A program made the translations under genes and the position numbers. From Clostridiales bacterium (lineage in GTDB: Bacteria > Bacillota > Clostridia > Saccharofermentanales > Saccharofermentanaceae), in NCBI GenBank assembly GCA_017612755.1, contig JAGAFH010000046.1, forward strand, positions 1-7,934: a stretch of DNA of 7,934 nucleotides, written 5' to 3'. The notes under the pieces are model-generated. The model had not been told where the DNA came from. It was given only the letters and a program-made list of their open reading frames with translations, and searched no databases. This document shows, one piece after another, positions 5,777 to 7,934 of this stretch. Position 1 is the stretch's first letter; the number at the start of each line of letters is the position of its first letter.

Positions 5777-5800
5777 ATTTTCTTTGCTAAATGATACAAT
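5772..5800 (+). promoter_or_regulatory. Extended -10 promoter of the CbiG-like gene
   Basis: TGATACAAT (5792-5800) is an extended -10 element. The weak -35 at 5772-5777 (GTCAAA) lies 17 bases upstream and overlaps the -35 of the opposite promoter almost exactly. Transcription should start near 5807. The leader would carry CCGGAGG (5814-5820), eight bases before the ATG at 5829. Confidence 0.55.
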
Positions 5801-5828
5801 CGAGTTATCACGTCCGGAGGATAACGAT

Positions 5829-6884
5829 ATGTACCTGTTTTGTTACGCCAGATCAGAGAAAGCAAAAGAGACCGGAAGCAAACTCCTTATGAGCGCTGAA
5901 GGTGAGTGGATAACGGATTCCGAGAGCTTTGTGAGCCAGGTCCCCCAGAGAGCTGACGGCGCAGTCGTACTGATCCTTCCGACGGAAGCTGCAGTCAAGC
6001 TCCTTATTGAGCGTTTTTATCCTGCAGATATCAAATATCCTGTCCTTTACATGGCTCCCGACGGAAGCTATGCGGGGATCTTAAGATATTCCGGATACAA
6101 TACCCACGAGATACTGGTAAAGATCTGTAAGATCCTGGGAAGTAAGAAGCTCTCGTCTCCGGAAGACCGGGCTGATTTTGCTCCGGATCTTCAGAAGACC
6201 ATCAGTAATTATTCCATGACTCCCAGCGATAAGGACCTTCTTAAGAAGATCAGCGCCTATATCATGGAGGGAGGAACGGTCAATCTCTATACCGACCTTC
6301 AGATCCACATGGCAGAGCCGGTCCTGGATACTTTGAGCTTTGCCCCCTTCCAGTTCAGGTTCAACCAGAAAAGGGAACTGGGCCAGGCATATGTCTCCTC
6401 CTGTGCAGAGGATGAGTATTCCATATTTATCACCTGTTCCACCCTGCCTGAAGTGGCCGTCAACAAGGGAAAATGCTTAAAGCTGGTGCCCAGGACTGTA
6501 GTCGTGGGACTTGAGCTCACCACCAGGACTGATCCGGACTATGCCCGGGAGACAGTCAGGAAAGTACTGGTCAACCACGAGATAGACCCTCTTTCCGTAG
6601 CTACTATCGCAGTATCTTCCATCACAAGGGAGAGCGATGCGGTAAGATCTATCGCCGAAGATCTGGGGTGCTTTGTCACATCCTTTGATTCAAGGCTCCT
6701 CAAGGCGGTCAAGGTTCCCCTGAACCCTACCTATGCCCCCTCTAAAGCCGGTGCCGATATCTGTACCGCCGCCGCCTGTATCGCTTCCGACAACGGGCGG
6801 GTCCTGGTGAGAAGGGCAGGAGGGAATAACGGTATCATGCTCACCGCATCCATGAAGAGAGGAAGCATTATCCTTACTGAATAA
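5829..6884 (+). CDS. Divergent CbiG-like protein (cobalt-precorrin-5A hydrolase family)
   Basis: The 351-residue product has the layout of CbiG. CbiG opens the lactone ring of cobalt-precorrin 5A and releases acetaldehyde during anaerobic cobalamin synthesis. An N-terminal domain (about 40-105) has the pattern LPTEAAVKLL where CbiG has a G-I-A-V-R motif. A middle part covers about 120-220. A CbiG C-terminal-type domain (about 222-346) starts at VVVGLELTTRTD and retains a Glu followed by an Ala-rich helix (268-279). Signature residues are altered: SGHxGGAN reads SGYNTHEI (88-95), and the GIGCR strand reads GLELT (227-231). Activity on the usual substrate is therefore doubtful. No other cobalamin gene is in the window. 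The start at 5829 has CCGGAGG upstream. A TTG start at 5784 would lie before the promoter. Family assignment is by pattern and moderate; function is unknown. Confidence 0.65.
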   Translation: MYLFCYARSEKAKETGSKLLMSAEGEWITDSESFVSQVPQRADGAVVLILPTEAAVKLLIERFYPADIKYPVLYMAPDGSYAGILRYSGYNTHEILVKICKILGSKKLSSPEDRADFAPDLQKTISNYSMTPSDKDLLKKISAYIMEGGTVNLYTDLQIHMAEPVLDTLSFAPFQFRFNQKRELGQAYVSSCAEDEYSIFITCSTLPEVAVNKGKCLKLVPRTVVVGLELTTRTDPDYARETVRKVLVNHEIDPLSVATIAVSSITRESDAVRSIAEDLGCFVTSFDSRLLKAVKVPLNPTYAPSKAGADICTAAACIASDNGRVLVRRAGGNNGIMLTASMKRGSIILTE

Positions 6885-6886
6885 TA

Positions 6887-6944
6887 TTCATGCAACAGAT
6901 CCTTTTTTTGGATCGTCACTAATGCATGAAGAGATCTGTCGCAT
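6887..6944 (+). promoter_or_regulatory. Competing stem-loops around the lipoprotein start codon
   Basis: The segment starting three bases after the upstream stop can fold in two exclusive ways. In fold A, TTCATGCA (6887-6894) pairs perfectly with TGCATGAA (6923-6930), which contains the ATG, with GATCC/GGATC (6898-6902 and 6910-6914) nested around seven Ts. In fold B, ATGCAACAGATC (6890-6901) pairs with GATCTGTCGCAT (6933-6944) at 11 of 12 positions and leaves the ATG in the loop. No strong Shine-Dalgarno is seen; GGATC at 6910 is the nearest. It may be a translational control or a weak terminator. Confidence 0.4.
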
Positions 6945-7934
6945 CAATTCTGATACTTACGGTCATCGCAGGATCAATGCCTGTGATGATCTCTTCATGT
7001 GCCAAAAAAAGTGAAACGGAATACTATTCAGCCCAGGTCACATCCGTTGGTGAGGATGGACCCGGTTTCTTCAGAAACGGCAATATGTTTGTAGGGTCCA
7101 CTGCTTCAGGCGGAACAGTCGTATCAGTAACAAGTGATGCGGAAGACCAGTTCGTTCTGGGAAGCTACTCTATAACCATAGAGGATGGTGGAGAGTATTA
7201 TGTACAGGACAGTGGGGATCTTTTTGCCCCTGACGGCTGTGAGTATGAGATAAACGGAGACAGATTCTGTGAGGTAAGCGTTCTTTCCGATGATCTTGAG
7301 CATGTAACCACCACTCACTACAGCGTGGGCAGTGACAACTCCCTTACAGAGGATGATGATATAACAGCCGGCATGACCGATATTGCCACAACAGATGTTT
7401 TCCAGACTTCCGCAGGCACATGCCTGGTGGCAGGTGATGATGTTCTGGATTTCAGGGAAGACGGTTCCCTGTACCTTTTCTATTACGGGGGTGACCCCCA
7501 TGAACCCCTGGTCTATGATCTCAATGCCATCTTTGGACAGGGATTTATGGTTGGCGCGGTCTTCTCGGACAACGGAAAAGATATCCTGGTTTCCGGAACC
7601 AATCTGTATGATGTACTCAGGACCACCTACAGGATAGATCCTTCTACAGGAGATTATACGGATGAATCATCCCTGTGGCCTGCCGGAAGTTTCGGTGTAT
7701 ATGAAAACGGAGATGGAGATCTCTATTTTTATGACCGCAGCGGCATCTATCTTTACAACAAAGGATCTCTTGAGCAGAAAGTTGATTATTCCAAATGTGA
7801 TTACAATATTGCGAAGCTCTCAGACATGGAATTGATAGGATGTGAGGACGGCGGCTATCAGCTTACTTATGTTGAATACAGCAGCATTGATCTTATGGGG
7901 CAGCGTTATCTTGTGGATCTTAAGCCCTGTGAAG
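6926..7934 (+). CDS. Lipoprotein with propeller-like repeats, N-terminal part (runs off the window)
   Basis: The frame is open from ATG 6926 to the right edge without a stop, giving 336 complete codons. Residues 1-24 are a classic lipoprotein signal peptide: a basic start (MKR), a hydrophobic core and the lipobox ISSC with Cys25, so the mature protein should be membrane-anchored outside the cell. The rest is acidic, rich in Gly, Asp and Tyr, with short repeated strands. Examples are DGSLYLFYYGG (179-189) and GDLYFYDRSGIYLYN (264-278), typical of beta-propeller blades. The stretch after LEQKVDY (282-288) resembles the loop before the substrate-binding domain in some large clostridial extracellular solute-binding lipoproteins. 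That suggests a sugar or peptide ABC binding protein, but the decisive part is outside. Start choice rests on the signal peptide. A Met at residue 18 would destroy it. Its relation to the CbiG-like gene is unclear. Confidence 0.8.
   Translation, partial: MKRSVASILILTVIAGSMPVMISSCAKKSETEYYSAQVTSVGEDGPGFFRNGNMFVGSTASGGTVVSVTSDAEDQFVLGSYSITIEDGGEYYVQDSGDLFAPDGCEYEINGDRFCEVSVLSDDLEHVTTTHYSVGSDNSLTEDDDITAGMTDIATTDVFQTSAGTCLVAGDDVLDFREDGSLYLFYYGGDPHEPLVYDLNAIFGQGFMVGAVFSDNGKDILVSGTNLYDVLRTTYRIDPSTGDYTDESSLWPAGSFGVYENGDGDLYFYDRSGIYLYNKGSLEQKVDYSKCDYNIAKLSDMELIGCEDGGYQLTYVEYSSIDLMGQRYLVDLKPCE

Noticed and set aside
7124..7501. A 125-codon minus-strand frame inside the lipoprotein gene
   Set aside because: It is antisense to an open frame with a lipobox signal peptide and shows no features of its own.

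Overview
The window reads as chromosomal DNA of a low-to-moderate GC Firmicute, most likely a clostridial (Lachnospiraceae-like) anaerobe. That placement is an inference. It rests on AGGAGG-type ribosome sites, sigma-A-like promoters, a lipobox lipoprotein whose style is familiar from Clostridia, and the gene families present. There are no rRNA or tRNA genes, transposases, phage genes or CRISPR arrays.

Left part (1-2250): the C-terminal end of a membrane protein (+ strand) meets, at a bidirectional hairpin terminator, a two-gene minus-strand operon of G3E-family P-loop GTPases. The promoter-proximal gene (1303-2250) joins a GTPase domain to a C-terminal domain resembling the YcgQ/TIGR03943 family. 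The second gene (171-1277) is a CobW-like GTPase with an extraordinary His/Asp/Glu linker (36 His in 67 residues) and a CTCGC cysteine cluster. Together they look like a metal (probably zinc) trafficking module.

Middle part (2251-4592): an AT-rich divergent region leads into a tightly overlapping plus-strand operon: a PAP2 phosphatase with no visible ribosome site and a possible leaderless start, a DusB-type tRNA-dihydrouridine synthase, and a polytopic DUF4203-like membrane protein. The 179-base gap that follows (4593-4771) is not empty. It holds a near-consensus promoter, a C(UACG)G hairpin and a terminator-like stem-loop, which together suggest a small RNA of about 105 nt.

Right part (4772-7934): a minus-strand D-2-hydroxyacid dehydrogenase and a plus-strand, strongly diverged CbiG-like protein are transcribed away from back-to-back promoters that share their -35 region. 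Next comes an unusual segment with two competing stem-loops around the start codon of a lipoprotein. That lipoprotein runs off the right edge, has propeller-like repeats, and is probably the N-terminal part of a large extracellular binding lipoprotein.

The most interesting items are the candidate small RNA, the GTPase-YcgQ fusion with its His-rich partner, the CbiG-like protein lacking family signature residues and with no cobalamin genes beside it, and the switch-like lipoprotein leader. Nothing here proves a new system. Each is a testable hypothesis.
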